Shown piece by piece: positions 1 to 8,681 of a stretch of 64,000 bases of DNA. The position numbers and the translations under genes are program-made. How positions within the stretch are numbered: position 1 is the stretch's first letter; every line of letters starts with the position of its first letter. The DNA comes from Hymenobacter lapidiphilus (GTDB lineage Bacteria; Bacteroidota; Bacteroidia; Cytophagales; Hymenobacteraceae), in NCBI RefSeq assembly GCF_013377885.1, contig NZ_JABKAU010000004.1:1-64000 (forward strand), read 5' to 3'. The notes below the pieces were generated by a model. It was not told where the DNA came from. It was given only the letters and a program-made list of their open reading frames with translations, and searched no databases.

Positions 1-27
1 CCTGAAAATTCAGGCGGGGCTTTTTCT
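1..27. terminator. Partial terminator hairpin at window edge
   Basis: The first 14 bases form a short hairpin (CCTGAA/TTCAGG), followed by GCGGGGC and a run of five T. This looks like the loop and right arm of a terminator whose left arm lies outside the window. It could end a plus-strand transcript or act in both directions, also ending the minus-strand hpf transcript. Confidence 0.4.
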
Positions 28-48
28 GTAGTCATATGAAGGCTCGAA

Positions 49-348
49 TTAATGGTTCACCAGCTTCTCCTTGTGCTTTACCAGCTGACGGCGCATCGCC
101 TCGTAGCAGGCATCAGTAGCCGCTTCAAAAGTAGGCGCGTCTTCCTCGCAGAACAGCGTGTTGCCAGGCACCATAAGCTTGATTTCTACAGTTTTGTTGG
201 CAATACCGTCTTTGTTATTCAGCTTAAGGATAACCTCACCCTCCGTTACGCGGTCATAGAAGGTTTCTAGCTTATCGAGGCGCTTCTGAATGAAATCGAG
301 CAATTTCTGGTCGGCGTCGAAGTGCACCGAATGGATCTGTACTTTCAT
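49..348 (-). CDS. hpf: Ribosome hibernation-promoting factor, short HPF/RaiA type
   Basis: This is a protein of about 99 residues of the HPF/RaiA (sigma-54 modulation) family. Such proteins bind the small ribosomal subunit in the decoding region and silence or dimerise ribosomes in resting cells. It has the family's N-terminal beta strand (KVQIHSVHFDADQKLLDFI) and the basic C-terminal helix. It lacks the C-terminal dimerisation domain of long HPF. The second methionine, at 348, is the likelier start, because family members begin MKVQIHSVHF. It is the last gene of a minus-strand series rpsU-xerC-hpf, 33 bases after xerC, an order that is common in Bacteroidota, where tRNA genes and tuf often follow. 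Confidence 0.93.
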   Translation of the reverse strand: MKVQIHSVHFDADQKLLDFIQKRLDKLETFYDRVTEGEVILKLNNKDGIANKTVEIKLMVPGNTLFCEEDAPTFEAATDACYEAMRRQLVKHKEKLVNH

Positions 349-381
349 CAGCAAAGGGGTTAAGGGTAAACAATAAATCAG

Positions 382-1269
382 TCAGGCCTTAGGGTGAGCC
401 TGCTCAAAAACAGACTTCAATCTGTCAATACTTAAGTGGGTGTATACTTGCGTGGCAGCCAAATTAGCGTGCCCAAGCAGTTCTTTAATGGCATTCAAAT
501 CGGCTCCTTTGCCCAGCAAATGCGTAGCAAAGGAGTGGCGGAGCACGTGCGGATGCTGCTGGCCCGAAGCCGTGGTTATCTGACTCAGATAGTGCTTCAC
601 GGTGCGGTAAACCAACTTTTCGTACAACGGCTCGCCTTTGTCTGTAACGAGAAGTGGCCCGGTGGTGTTGCCGCTACTACCGAACTCGTGCCGCTGCCGG
701 GCTATATATTGCTCCAGCACCCGCACCAAGCCAGGGTTAAGCGGCACAATTCGTTGCTTACTACCCTTGCCCGTTACGCGCACGGTGCTGCCGGCCAAGC
801 TTAGGTCAGCCAGCCGGATGCCCATCAACTCCGAGAGGCGCATGCCGGTACCGTAAAGCAACTCCAGAATCAGTTGGTCGCGGGCCCCGGCGAAAGTGTC
901 TGGAAATTCGAAGGAATTCAGGAGATTATTCAGGCTCTCCTCAGGCACGAAATCGGGCAGCTTCTTGGCTGTTTTGGGCGAGGTGATGCGTAGCATCGGG
1001 TTTTTGACCACCGCTCCGGTACGCAACAGGTAGCTATAGTAGGAGCGCAGACAAGCAATTTTGCGATTCACAGTACGCGGGTCGAGTTGCTGCTGCATAA
1101 GCTGCACCACCCAGGAACGGATCAGTGTATGGTCGGCTCGTGCGGGCTCATCAAGCTCGTAGGTAGTCCCAAGAAATTCACTGAACTGCCGCAGGTCCGT
1201 TTGATACGATACGACCGTGTGTGGGCTGTACCGCTTCTCAAAGCGCAGATAATCAAAAAACAACTCCAT
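382..1269 (-). CDS. xerC: Tyrosine recombinase XerC/XerD type
   Basis: This 295-residue protein is a chromosome-dimer-resolution type tyrosine recombinase. An N-terminal SAM-like core-binding domain covers about residues 1-85 and the catalytic domain about 105-290. All catalytic residues are visible: Arg144 (GTGMRLSEL), Lys168 (VTGKGSKQR), His241 and Arg244 (HVLRHSFATH), His267 (LLGHANL) and nucleophile Tyr276 (TQVYTH). The length is typical of XerC/XerD. It lies between rpsU and hpf in a conserved housekeeping context, with no phage or integron genes nearby, so a role in dif recombination is more likely than mobility. XerC versus XerD cannot be settled from this gene alone. Confidence 0.92.
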   Translation of the reverse strand: MELFFDYLRFEKRYSPHTVVSYQTDLRQFSEFLGTTYELDEPARADHTLIRSWVVQLMQQQLDPRTVNRKIACLRSYYSYLLRTGAVVKNPMLRITSPKTAKKLPDFVPEESLNNLLNSFEFPDTFAGARDQLILELLYGTGMRLSELMGIRLADLSLAGSTVRVTGKGSKQRIVPLNPGLVRVLEQYIARQRHEFGSSGNTTGPLLVTDKGEPLYEKLVYRTVKHYLSQITTASGQQHPHVLRHSFATHLLGKGADLNAIKELLGHANLAATQVYTHLSIDRLKSVFEQAHPKA

Positions 1270-1349
1270 AAACAGGCAGCAACTGGGGGCCGGATAGCCA
1301 ATGTAGGCAATTCAACTCAGCAAACAAACCCACCGACCAAAACGCAAGA

Positions 1350-1388
1350 AACCCGTCTAATTCGCTCAAAGAGCAAACCAGACGGGTT
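1350..1388 (-). terminator. Hairpin terminator/attenuator after rpsU
   Basis: The arms AACCCGTCT (1350-1358) and AGACGGGTT (1380-1388) pair perfectly, and a small inner hairpin (GCTC/GAGC) lies in the loop. It sits 37 bases downstream of the rpsU stop and upstream of xerC. It probably reduces read-through from the strongly expressed rpsU into xerC. The T-run on the minus strand is weak. Confidence 0.6.
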
Positions 1389-1425
1389 CCTCGACCCAAT
1401 TAGCAGCTAAGCCGCTATGGGATGT

Positions 1426-1626
1426 TTACTTGGGGTCTGCATCAGGACCGTAAGTAGAAAGCTTGTAGATGGCCTTCTGCTTCTGCTTGCGGTTGGTGAT
1501 GGAGGGCTTCTGGAAGAAAGTGCGACGACGCAGCTCCTTCAGAACGCCGGTGCGCTCGAATTTCTTCTTGAAGCGCTTGAGCGCACGGTCAACCGACTCG
1601 TTTTCTTTGATTTGGACGATGAGCAT
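1426..1626 (-). CDS. rpsU: 30S ribosomal protein S21
   Basis: This 66-residue basic protein matches bS21: it begins [19 protein letters not shown] and has a central RR.F.KPS block and a Lys/Arg-rich body. S21 sits near the anti-Shine-Dalgarno end of 16S rRNA in the small subunit. It is the first gene of the rpsU-xerC-hpf series. A near-consensus Bacteroidota promoter lies 39 bases upstream of its start, and a hairpin follows the gene. Confidence 0.96.
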   Translation of the reverse strand: MLIVQIKENESVDRALKRFKKKFERTGVLKELRRRTFFQKPSITNRKQKQKAIYKLSTYGPDADPK

Positions 1627-1664
1627 ATCAGCAGTGAACTTGAAAAATCAACTATGAAGGGCCG

Positions 1665-1694
1665 CAAAGATAAGGAACCCTCCTTAATAATCAA
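1665..1694 (-). promoter_or_regulatory. rpsU promoter, Bacteroidota sigma-A type
   Basis: Read on the minus strand, TTG (1694-1692), 19 bases, then TATCTTTG (1672-1665). This matches the Bacteroidota housekeeping consensus of TTG near -33 and TAnnTTTG near -7. It predicts a leader of about 30 bases before the rpsU ATG at 1626. Confidence 0.75.
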
Positions 1695-1839
1695 TCACAG
1701 ATGAAACTGATTTTTCGTTAAATGGAATGACTTTGTTTGGCCAGACATCTGGTTACCAAAGGTTCTCTATCCGTTTAATCTATCGGATATGCTTCTTTTA
1801 CAAACAGCACATACAATGAAAAACCAGCCAAACTATGTC

Positions 1840-2979
1840 TTACTTCAGGATGGCCCGGGCAATAACGAGCTTCTGAATCTCGGAGGTGCCTTCGCCAATG
1901 GTGCAAAGCTTGGCGTCGCGGTAGTACTTCTCGGCCGGGTAATCCTTGGTGTAGCCGTAGCCGCCAAAAATCTGCACGCCTTCGTTGGCCACACGCACGC
2001 TCACCTCAGAAGCATAAAGCTTAGCCATTGCCGACTCCAGATTCACGTTCAGGCCACGGTCCTTCATATCGGCCGCACGATAGGTTAAAAGCGAAGCCGC
2101 CTCAATCTCGGTGGCCATATCAGCCAACTTAAAGCTGATGCCTTGGAAGTTGCTGATAGGCTGGTTGAACTGGTGGCGCTCTTTGGAGTACTGCAACGCA
2201 GCCTCGTAGGCCCCCTGCGCAATACCCAGGCTCAGAGCGGCAATGCTAATACGGCCGCCGTCAAGCACCTTCAGCGCCTGTACGAAGCCGTCGCCCACTT
2301 TGCCAATCACGTTTTCCTTCGGTATCCGGCAGTCAGTGAAAATCAATTCGGTAGTTTCCGAAGCCCGCATGCCGAGCTTATCTTCCTTGCGGCCGGCCTC
2401 GAAACCGGGCGTACCACGCTCAATGATAAAAGCCGTCATGGCTCGTGAGTCACCTACTTCGCCGGTGCGGGCGATTACCACAGCCACGTTGCCGGTTTTG
2501 CCATGAGTAATAAAGTTTTTGGCACCATTGAGCACGTAATGGTCACCATCCTCGATGGCCACAGTGCGCATATTGCCCGCATCGGAGCCGGTGTTAGGCT
2601 CGGTAAGGCCCCAGGCACCAATCCACTCGCCGGAGGCCAGCTTAGGCAAATACTTTTGCTTCTGTTCCTCGGAAGCGTGCTGCAGAATGTGGCCCGTGCA
2701 AAGTGAATTGTGCGCAGCCATGCTCAAGCCAATGCTGCCATCAATCTTAGACAGCTCGGCAATGGCCGTCACATACTCTACATAGCCGAAGCCGGCCCCG
2801 CCATACTCCTGGGGGACGAGCACGCCCATCAGGCCCAGTTCGCCGAGTTTATGGAACACTTCCTTCGGGAACTCCTGCGACTCATCCCACTCCATCATGC
2901 GGGGCTTAATGTGCTGGGCGCCAAAGTCGCGCACCATCTGGGCAATCATGGTTTGATTTTCGGTAGCTACCAGTTCCAT
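1840..2979 (-). CDS. Acyl-CoA dehydrogenase
   Basis: This 379-residue flavoenzyme catalyses alpha,beta-dehydrogenation of acyl-CoA in fatty-acid or branched-chain amino-acid degradation. The family layout is complete: N-terminal helical domain, a middle beta domain with the substrate-binding segment [13 protein letters not shown], and a C-terminal helical domain ending in [11 protein letters not shown], whose first GEG glutamate is the position of the catalytic base in short-chain enzymes. The ATG at 2979 is preferred because an upstream extension would add a Pro/His-rich stretch unlike the family. The closest types are short/branched-chain or butyryl-CoA dehydrogenases; the exact substrate cannot be read. 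It appears monocistronic and is divergent from the polysaccharide export operon. Confidence 0.93.
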   Translation of the reverse strand: MELVATENQTMIAQMVRDFGAQHIKPRMMEWDESQEFPKEVFHKLGELGLMGVLVPQEYGGAGFGYVEYVTAIAELSKIDGSIGLSMAAHNSLCTGHILQHASEEQKQKYLPKLASGEWIGAWGLTEPNTGSDAGNMRTVAIEDGDHYVLNGAKNFITHGKTGNVAVVIARTGEVGDSRAMTAFIIERGTPGFEAGRKEDKLGMRASETTELIFTDCRIPKENVIGKVGDGFVQALKVLDGGRISIAALSLGIAQGAYEAALQYSKERHQFNQPISNFQGISFKLADMATEIEAASLLTYRAADMKDRGLNVNLESAMAKLYASEVSVRVANEGVQIFGGYGYTKDYPAEKYYRDAKLCTIGEGTSEIQKLVIARAILK

Positions 2980-3241
2980 AAGTAAAGGTGGGTGGTGGTG
3001 GTGGGATGGTTGAAAGAAGTTAGGTGGGAATGCTACAACCAGCAAAGCCCGACTTTGGGTTCGCGAAAGTACGACTTTACACCCGGCCCTGCCAGTGCAG
3101 GATTCAGACCAGCGAAGCCTCTAATTTTGATAGACCCGGTTTATTAGGTTTCTTTGATGGTTCTTAAGCGAATACTGCCCAATAGAGTTACGGTACTTTG
3201 CTTGAGTTTTTTCCATCTGAATCCGGCCTGAGTCGGTCTGC

Positions 3242-4201
3242 ATGCCTAAATTATTCCTTCGCCGCTTCCTCGTACTGTGGCTATTTTGCTTCCCAGCGGT
3301 GTTGCTGCTGGGCTCCTGCTCCGCTGCCCGCGTACATCAACAGAATATTTTATTTCGTGCCGATGGGGTCGGGCGTCTTGATACGGCCAAGTTGCGTGAT
3401 GTGGTAAATAGGGCAGAGCGTAACTATATCATTCAACCCAATGACTACCTAGAAGTTCGAGTATACACCAACGAAGGCGAACGAATTCTTGACCCTAACG
3501 GTGAGTTGCAATTTGGTAGCATGACAGGTGCCGGCAATGCGGGAGGCGCAGGCAGCATTGGCTCCAGCCAACCCCAATCGGGCCTTGGAGGCCGTCAGGG
3601 AGGACAACAGCAGCAGAATCAGCAAAACCAGAATAGCAACCAGTTTTTAGTACAGCACGATGGTGTTGTGCGCCTACCAATGGTGGGCTATCAGCGCCTA
3701 ACGGGCTTGACTTTACTGCAAGCCGACAGCCTGTTGCAAACCAAATACACCGAGTTTTACAAAGGAGTATTTGTAACGACGCGGGTAGCCAACAACCGTA
3801 TTATCGTACTCGGTGCTACGTCAGGTGGTTCCGGACAGGTTATTCAGATGTTCAACGATAACATGAACCTGCTGGAGGTGCTGGCTATGGCTGGGGGCAT
3901 TGATGGAGCTTTTGTCGGCACTACCGCCTCTGGCCGTGCCGGGCGCGCCGACAACATTCGCTTGATTCGCGGCAGCCTGAAGAACCCACAGGTGCAAGTT
4001 ATAGACCTGACAACAATTGACGGAATGCGTCGAGCGAATCTGCAAGTGGAACCCAACGATATTATATATGTTGAGCCTATCCGCCGGCCCTTTTACGAAG
4101 GCTTGCAAGATGCAACGCCACTGTTTAGCTTAATTGCAAGCATTGCAGGCGTTGTGAGTACCATTTATCTTATTTCGCGACTTGGCAGCAACGGCAACTA
4201 G
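3242..4201 (+). CDS. Polysaccharide export outer-membrane lipoprotein, Wza-like
   Basis: This 319-residue protein belongs to the Wza/Poly_export family, outer-membrane channels for exopolysaccharide or capsule. A lipoprotein signal ends with LGS-Cys26. The polysaccharide-biosynthesis/export domain starts near residue 60 (YIIQPNDYLEVRVY) and is split by a Gly/Gln/Asn-rich insert at about residues 95-128. An SLBB-like region follows (VFVTTRVANNRIIVLG). A C-terminal hydrophobic helix (about 290-312) fits the Wza membrane-spanning helix. It is the first gene of an operon with the Wzc-like kinase 27 bases downstream. A possible -7 element, TACTTTG, lies at 3194. The low-complexity insert is unusual in length but common in composition for this phylum. 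Confidence 0.88.
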   Translation: MPKLFLRRFLVLWLFCFPAVLLLGSCSAARVHQQNILFRADGVGRLDTAKLRDVVNRAERNYIIQPNDYLEVRVYTNEGERILDPNGELQFGSMTGAGNAGGAGSIGSSQPQSGLGGRQGGQQQQNQQNQNSNQFLVQHDGVVRLPMVGYQRLTGLTLLQADSLLQTKYTEFYKGVFVTTRVANNRIIVLGATSGGSGQVIQMFNDNMNLLEVLAMAGGIDGAFVGTTASGRAGRADNIRLIRGSLKNPQVQVIDLTTIDGMRRANLQVEPNDIIYVEPIRRPFYEGLQDATPLFSLIASIAGVVSTIYLISRLGSNGN

Positions 4202-4228
4202 CCGGACGCTCTCTCATTGATTACCTGA

Positions 4229-6685
4229 ATGGCAGTAAAAGAAGACGCGGAACTGGAAGAGCTTATCCGCCAAGCTGGCGGCGGCGAACCTGCGGAAGAC
4301 GAAGACGATGGTGGTGGGCTGGACCTGACCACTTTGCTGGCAGTGGCGCGTAAAAGTCTGCCTTGGGTATTATTACTCGTTGCACTGGGCCTCACGGCTG
4401 CTTGGCTGTTTTTACGCTACACGCCTCCTCTCTATAAATCGTCCTCCACGCTCAAGATTGACGAAAAGACAGAAGCCGGCGTACTGGGATTGGGTGGCTT
4501 GGGTGGAGCGGTGGAGCAGAAGCAAAGTCTGACTAAGCTATCGGGTGAAGTTGAACTCATCAAGTCTGATATTATTTATAGCCGTCTTAATGACTCACTG
4601 GCCCTTGATGTAAATTACTATGTACAGGGAACAGTCCTAGAAACAGAAATTTACGGAACGTCACCTTTTGAGGTGAGTTATGAATCTATTTCCGATGCCG
4701 CTTTTGATCAGAAGATTGCTTTACGCTTCCTCTCCCCTACTACATTTGAACTAACTCTACCAGAGGAGTTAGGTGGTACCGAGCAGCAACAGACATTGGG
4801 CCAACCTTTCACAGCTGCTGGCTTCCGCCTGACAATACGTCAAACTAAGGACTACAACTCGGCGGCGCTTGATGGGCAATATTCGTTCCTTATTAACAGC
4901 CCCAGTGCTCTAAGCACCTACTTTAACACCAACTTACTGGTTGACATTGTAAATCTAGATGCTAACACTATAAGCATCTCCTTTACTGACCATAACCCAG
5001 CGAAAGCCCGCGACATTGTAAATGCCGTGGATGCAGTATATCTGGAGGAGAAACTGACTCGGAAGCGAGAGCAAGCGGCTCGGGCACTACGCTACATAAA
5101 TGAGCAACTAGGCAGCAACAACCAAAGCCTCAGCCAAGCTGAGGAGAACATGGAGGCCTTTGTAAAACGCACGGGCTCTTACGACGTGAAGGGTGAAGTA
5201 GGGCAGTTGACGGGCCTGCTTCAAACGCTGGAGGAAGAGCGAGCTAAACTGCAGGAGCAGAGCGAGATGATGAGCGACGTAGGCCAGTTACTGGACCGCG
5301 AGCAGATAACGACCCGTGCCGACGGGGACGTAATGCAAAGTATTCCCGCTCTGGCCGACGTGAAGGATGGCCAATTGGTACAGCGCATCACCGAATTAAG
5401 TGATGCCCAACTCGACCTAAAGAGGGCATTGCTTTCCTATCAGCCGGGTGCTACGGTGGCCATGCAGATAAAAGAGCAGAGCATTGCTGACATCAAGAAG
5501 ATAGTGCGGCAGCTACTGCGTAAAAATCAGCAACTGATTAAGGCGCAGGAGGCCAAATTACTAGGCAAGCGGGCCGAACTCGAGTCCAAACTGCGCAGCC
5601 TACCAGATAAATATACCGAGCAGGCGCGTCTGGAGCGACCATTAGAACTGTATGAGAAATACAACTTAATGATGCTGGATAAGCGGATTGAGTTCGGCAT
5701 TTCGATGGCTGGCGCTACCGCTGACTTCCAGATCCTATCTCCCGCCTCTCCCGCGGTTCCTATTTCGCCTATAAAGGTGATGATATACGCCATTGGGCTG
5801 GCAGCTGGTATCGTCTTGGGATTGGGACTGATTGCGGTCCGCTACCTGCTGCACAACACTGTTACTAACATCCGCGAACTGGAGCGCAACACGCATGCGC
5901 CGGTGCTAGGCGTTATTCCGACCTACGATAAAGAGAAGATGGCCGTATCGAAGCTGGTAGTTGACCGTAACCCAAAGTCGGCACTATCGGAGGCGATTCG
6001 ATCCATCAGAACCAATCTGGAATTTATTGCTTCCTCCAGAAAGAAGCGCCTGATTTCCGTGACTTCAACTATTAGTGGTGAGGGCAAGACATTCGTGGCC
6101 GTTAATTTGGCTGGTATCATTGCGGCGTCTGATCAGCGGGTCGTTGTTCTTGACCTCGACATGCGCAAGCCCAAAGTGAATCTGGCTTTCGATGCTGAAA
6201 ATATTAAGGGCATCAGCACAATTCTGATCGAAAAACATACTTGGCAAGAATGCGTGCAGCGTACCAGTATTCCGACACTCGACTTTATATCGGCTGGTCC
6301 AATGCCACCTAACCCCTCAGAGTTAATTCTGAGCGACCTATTTGATCCGTTGATTGCCGAACTACAGCAGAATTATGATGTCATCATTATTGATACTCCT
6401 CCAGTGGGGCTGGTAACAGATGGTATTTTGATCATGCGCAAAGCGGACGTACCGATTTATGTTGTCCGGGCTAATTACTCCAAGAAATCGTTCCTCAAGA
6501 ACATCAATAAGCTTATCCGTACCAATGGCTTCACAAAGCTGACAACCATTCTCAACGATGCTAAAACTACTGGGGGCTATGGTTATGGTTACGGTTACGG
6601 CTACGGCTACGGGCAAGGATATTACGATGAGGATAATACGCCTAAAGGTGGCCTGCTAAGCCGGTTGCGGAAGCGTACTTCCTGA
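4229..6685 (+). CDS. Wzc-like polysaccharide co-polymerase / BY tyrosine kinase
   Basis: This 818-residue inner-membrane protein controls chain length and export of polysaccharide and autophosphorylates on tyrosine. Transmembrane segments lie at about 44-63 and 515-537, bracketing a periplasmic Wzz domain with long coiled coils. The C-terminal BY-kinase domain has Walker A STISGEGKT (613-621), Walker A' VVVLDLDMRKPK (about 638-649) and Walker B VIIIDTPP (718-725). A tyrosine cluster, six Gly-Tyr dipeptides plus Tyr-Tyr, lies near residues 783-801, as expected for the autophosphorylated tail. The N terminus is acidic with a Gly run. The downstream PHP phosphatase, 14 bases away, is the expected partner. 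No glycosyltransferase genes follow. Confidence 0.92.
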   Translation: MAVKEDAELEELIRQAGGGEPAEDEDDGGGLDLTTLLAVARKSLPWVLLLVALGLTAAWLFLRYTPPLYKSSSTLKIDEKTEAGVLGLGGLGGAVEQKQSLTKLSGEVELIKSDIIYSRLNDSLALDVNYYVQGTVLETEIYGTSPFEVSYESISDAAFDQKIALRFLSPTTFELTLPEELGGTEQQQTLGQPFTAAGFRLTIRQTKDYNSAALDGQYSFLINSPSALSTYFNTNLLVDIVNLDANTISISFTDHNPAKARDIVNAVDAVYLEEKLTRKREQAARALRYINEQLGSNNQSLSQAEENMEAFVKRTGSYDVKGEVGQLTGLLQTLEEERAKLQEQSEMMSDVGQLLDREQITTRADGDVMQSIPALADVKDGQLVQRITELSDAQLDLKRALLSYQPGATVAMQIKEQSIADIKKIVRQLLRKNQQLIKAQEAKLLGKRAELESKLRSLPDKYTEQARLERPLELYEKYNLMMLDKRIEFGISMAGATADFQILSPASPAVPISPIKVMIYAIGLAAGIVLGLGLIAVRYLLHNTVTNIRELERNTHAPVLGVIPTYDKEKMAVSKLVVDRNPKSALSEAIRSIRTNLEFIASSRKKRLISVTSTISGEGKTFVAVNLAGIIAASDQRVVVLDLDMRKPKVNLAFDAENIKGISTILIEKHTWQECVQRTSIPTLDFISAGPMPPNPSELILSDLFDPLIAELQQNYDVIIIDTPPVGLVTDGILIMRKADVPIYVVRANYSKKSFLKNINKLIRTNGFTKLTTILNDAKTTGGYGYGYGYGYGYGQGYYDEDNTPKGGLLSRLRKRTS
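6575..6610 (+). repeat. In-frame hexamer repeat encoding (Gly-Tyr)6
   Basis: Six consecutive GGYTAY hexamers encode the phosphotyrosine tail of the Wzc-like kinase. Synonymous variation (GGC/GGT, TAT/TAC) shows that selection keeps the peptide. The repeat could still change length by slippage in whole hexamers without a frameshift. Confidence 0.8.
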
Positions 6686-6699
6686 TTAAGCCTCCGCTC

Positions 6700-7461
6700 A
6701 TGTCGTTTTTCAGCAAGCTGTTTGGGGAGTCGGCACCGCCTGCCGAAGCTGCATCGTTGGCCGCATTGGAGGTCGACATGCACTCGCATTTGTTGCCGGG
6801 CCTTGATGACGGAGCGGAGACGCCGGAGCAAGCAGTTGAACTGCTACGCCAATTGCAGGGTCTAGGCTACCGCAAGCTCATCATGACGCCTCATGTCATG
6901 GGCGACTTTTACCGTAACACGCCTGAAGGTATCCGCGGAGCCTTGGCGGCGCTGGAATCGGCAGCGGCTAAGGCGGGCATCACGGGTCTGGAGCTGGACT
7001 GCGCCGCCGAGTATTACCTTGATGAGCATTTCGGGCGGCGACTGGAGCAGCCGGAGTCGTTGCTGACGTTTGGGGGCGCGCGGCGGCTGCTGCTGTTTGA
7101 AACATCGTATATCAATGAGCCTTTCAACCTGAACGAAAGCATTTTTAATATGCAGGCAGCAGGCTACCAGCCAGTGCTGGCGCATCCGGAACGGTACACT
7201 TACCTCTATGGCCGTTTTGAGGAGTTGGAGCGCCTCCGTGAGCAGGGAGTGATGCTGCAGGTCAACCTCAACTCGCTGGCCGGCTATTATTCAGGCGGGG
7301 CCAAGCGCGTAGCTGAAAAGTTGATTGATGCCGGCCTCGTGGACCTGCTGGGTACTGACACGCACCACACTAAGCACTTGGACACGCTACGTACCAAAAC
7401 GCTGGCCATGCCCTATCTGGCCAAAGCTCTGGCCCTGCCGCTGCTGAACAACACGTTATAA
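6700..7461 (+). CDS. PHP-family tyrosine-protein phosphatase, CpsB/YwqE-like
   Basis: This 253-residue protein is a metal-dependent phosphatase of the PHP fold. The N-terminal motif DMHSHLLPGLDDGA (His28 and His30), a central TPHVMGDFY motif and a C-terminal GTDTHHTKHL motif supply the metal ligands. YwqE/CpsB proteins dephosphorylate the tyrosine tail of Wzc-type kinases. Its position directly after the kinase gene supports that role. It replaces the low-molecular-weight Wzb phosphatase of Proteobacteria. A Gly-poor N-terminal tail of about 20 residues precedes the domain, as in Bacteroidota homologues. Confidence 0.9.
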   Translation: MSFFSKLFGESAPPAEAASLAALEVDMHSHLLPGLDDGAETPEQAVELLRQLQGLGYRKLIMTPHVMGDFYRNTPEGIRGALAALESAAAKAGITGLELDCAAEYYLDEHFGRRLEQPESLLTFGGARRLLLFETSYINEPFNLNESIFNMQAAGYQPVLAHPERYTYLYGRFEELERLREQGVMLQVNLNSLAGYYSGGAKRVAEKLIDAGLVDLLGTDTHHTKHLDTLRTKTLAMPYLAKALALPLLNNTL

Positions 7462-7535
7462 GTATTGGTAGCTGGGCCGCACTACGACCAACCTGTAAGC
7501 TGACAACCTCATATTGGTAACTCACAACTCGTAAC

Positions 7536-8531
7536 ATGATTCTGGTAACCGGCGGTACGGGGTTGGTGGGCAGCTTTTTGCTGGCTGAACTGGGGCGGCG
7601 CGGCTTACCGGTGCGTGCGATTTACCGGGGCCAAATACCGCCTGTGGTAGCTGGAGCACAGGCGGTGGAATGGGTACCCGGCGACCTGCGCGACGGCCTA
7701 GGCCTGCGGGCAGCGCTAGAGGGTGTATCGCATGTATTTCACTGCGCCGGGCTGGTGTCATATGCCCCGCAGGATGAAGAGGACCTGCTGCGGGTGAACG
7801 TGGAGGGAACGGCCAACGTGGTGGATGCCTGCCTGGAACGTCCCGGTATTCGGCTGGGCTATGTGTCGTCGGTGGCAGCGCTGGGCGGCGGGGCGGCGGC
7901 GGCGCAGCGCGAGTTGCCTACTACCGAGCCGCTGCGCATCGATGAGCAGGGCCAGTGGGATTTGGGGGCCGAGCACAGCGCCTATGCTACATCCAAGTAT
8001 CTGGCCGAGCTGGAGGTCTGGCGGGGAGTGTCGGAGGGGTTGCGGGCAGTGGTAGTGAACCCTTCGGTGGTACTGGGACCGGCCGACTGGCACCGCAGCA
8101 GCACCCGCCTCTTTCGCTACGCCTACGACGAACACCGCTTCTACACACCATCTAGCCTTAACCTGGTAGATGTGCGCGACGTGGCCGAAATGCTGGCTCA
8201 ACTCACCCTCGATACCGACCACAGTGGCGAACGGTACGTGCTGAACGCCGGGCACTGGCCCCTGGCCGAGGTACTGGGCCTGATGGCGGCCGGCTTCGGC
8301 AAGCGCCCGCCCAGCGTGGCCGTACCGGGGTGGGCCGCCGAAACTATCTGGCGGCTTGAGCATGTTCGTTCTTTGCTTACGGGGGCGCGGCCGCTCATTA
8401 CCAAAGACACGGCCCGCGCCGGCCGCCGGCCGCTGGCCTACCAGACCGATAAAATCTGCCAGGAGTTGGGCCGCGGGTTCCGACCTTTGCCGGAAACTAT
8501 CCGCTGGTGCTGCCAGGAGTTGGTGAAATAG
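7536..8531 (+). CDS. NAD(P)-dependent epimerase/dehydratase (extended SDR)
   Basis: This 331-residue extended short-chain dehydrogenase has the Rossmann motif GGTGLVG at residues 6-12 and the catalytic YATSK motif near 149-153. A Ser-rich VSSVAALGG strand precedes the active-site Tyr. The C-terminal half is the substrate-binding lobe. Substrate may be a nucleotide sugar or a dihydroflavonol/sterol-like ketone; the sequence resembles the NAD-dependent epimerase family without a clear subfamily. It follows the polysaccharide export genes by 74 bases, so a sugar-related role is possible but not shown. The codon use is very GC-rich, unlike the more AT-rich kinase gene upstream. Confidence 0.85.
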   Translation: MILVTGGTGLVGSFLLAELGRRGLPVRAIYRGQIPPVVAGAQAVEWVPGDLRDGLGLRAALEGVSHVFHCAGLVSYAPQDEEDLLRVNVEGTANVVDACLERPGIRLGYVSSVAALGGGAAAAQRELPTTEPLRIDEQGQWDLGAEHSAYATSKYLAELEVWRGVSEGLRAVVVNPSVVLGPADWHRSSTRLFRYAYDEHRFYTPSSLNLVDVRDVAEMLAQLTLDTDHSGERYVLNAGHWPLAEVLGLMAAGFGKRPPSVAVPGWAAETIWRLEHVRSLLTGARPLITKDTARAGRRPLAYQTDKICQELGRGFRPLPETIRWCCQELVK

Positions 8532-8681
8532 TGAAGCGGTGGAACGCAGCACTGCTTTGGTCGCTGCTCCCCAGTGGTGCGGTTGTTGTATATTCAGGTT
8601 AAGGATGTTTCAGGCTTGAAATAGTCCCTGCCCACCCCACGAAACCTGCCTTTTTGACGGGTTTGTGTTGTTAGCTGACGC

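Noticed and set aside
382..1269. Phage or integron integrase
   Set aside because: The tyrosine recombinase sits in the conserved rpsU-xerC-hpf housekeeping order, with no phage genes or attachment-site duplication nearby.
7486..7535. Possible fragment of the AGTTGTC-type repeat before the epimerase gene
   Set aside because: Only short scattered matches (GACAACCTC, CACAACTCG); not enough to call a copy.
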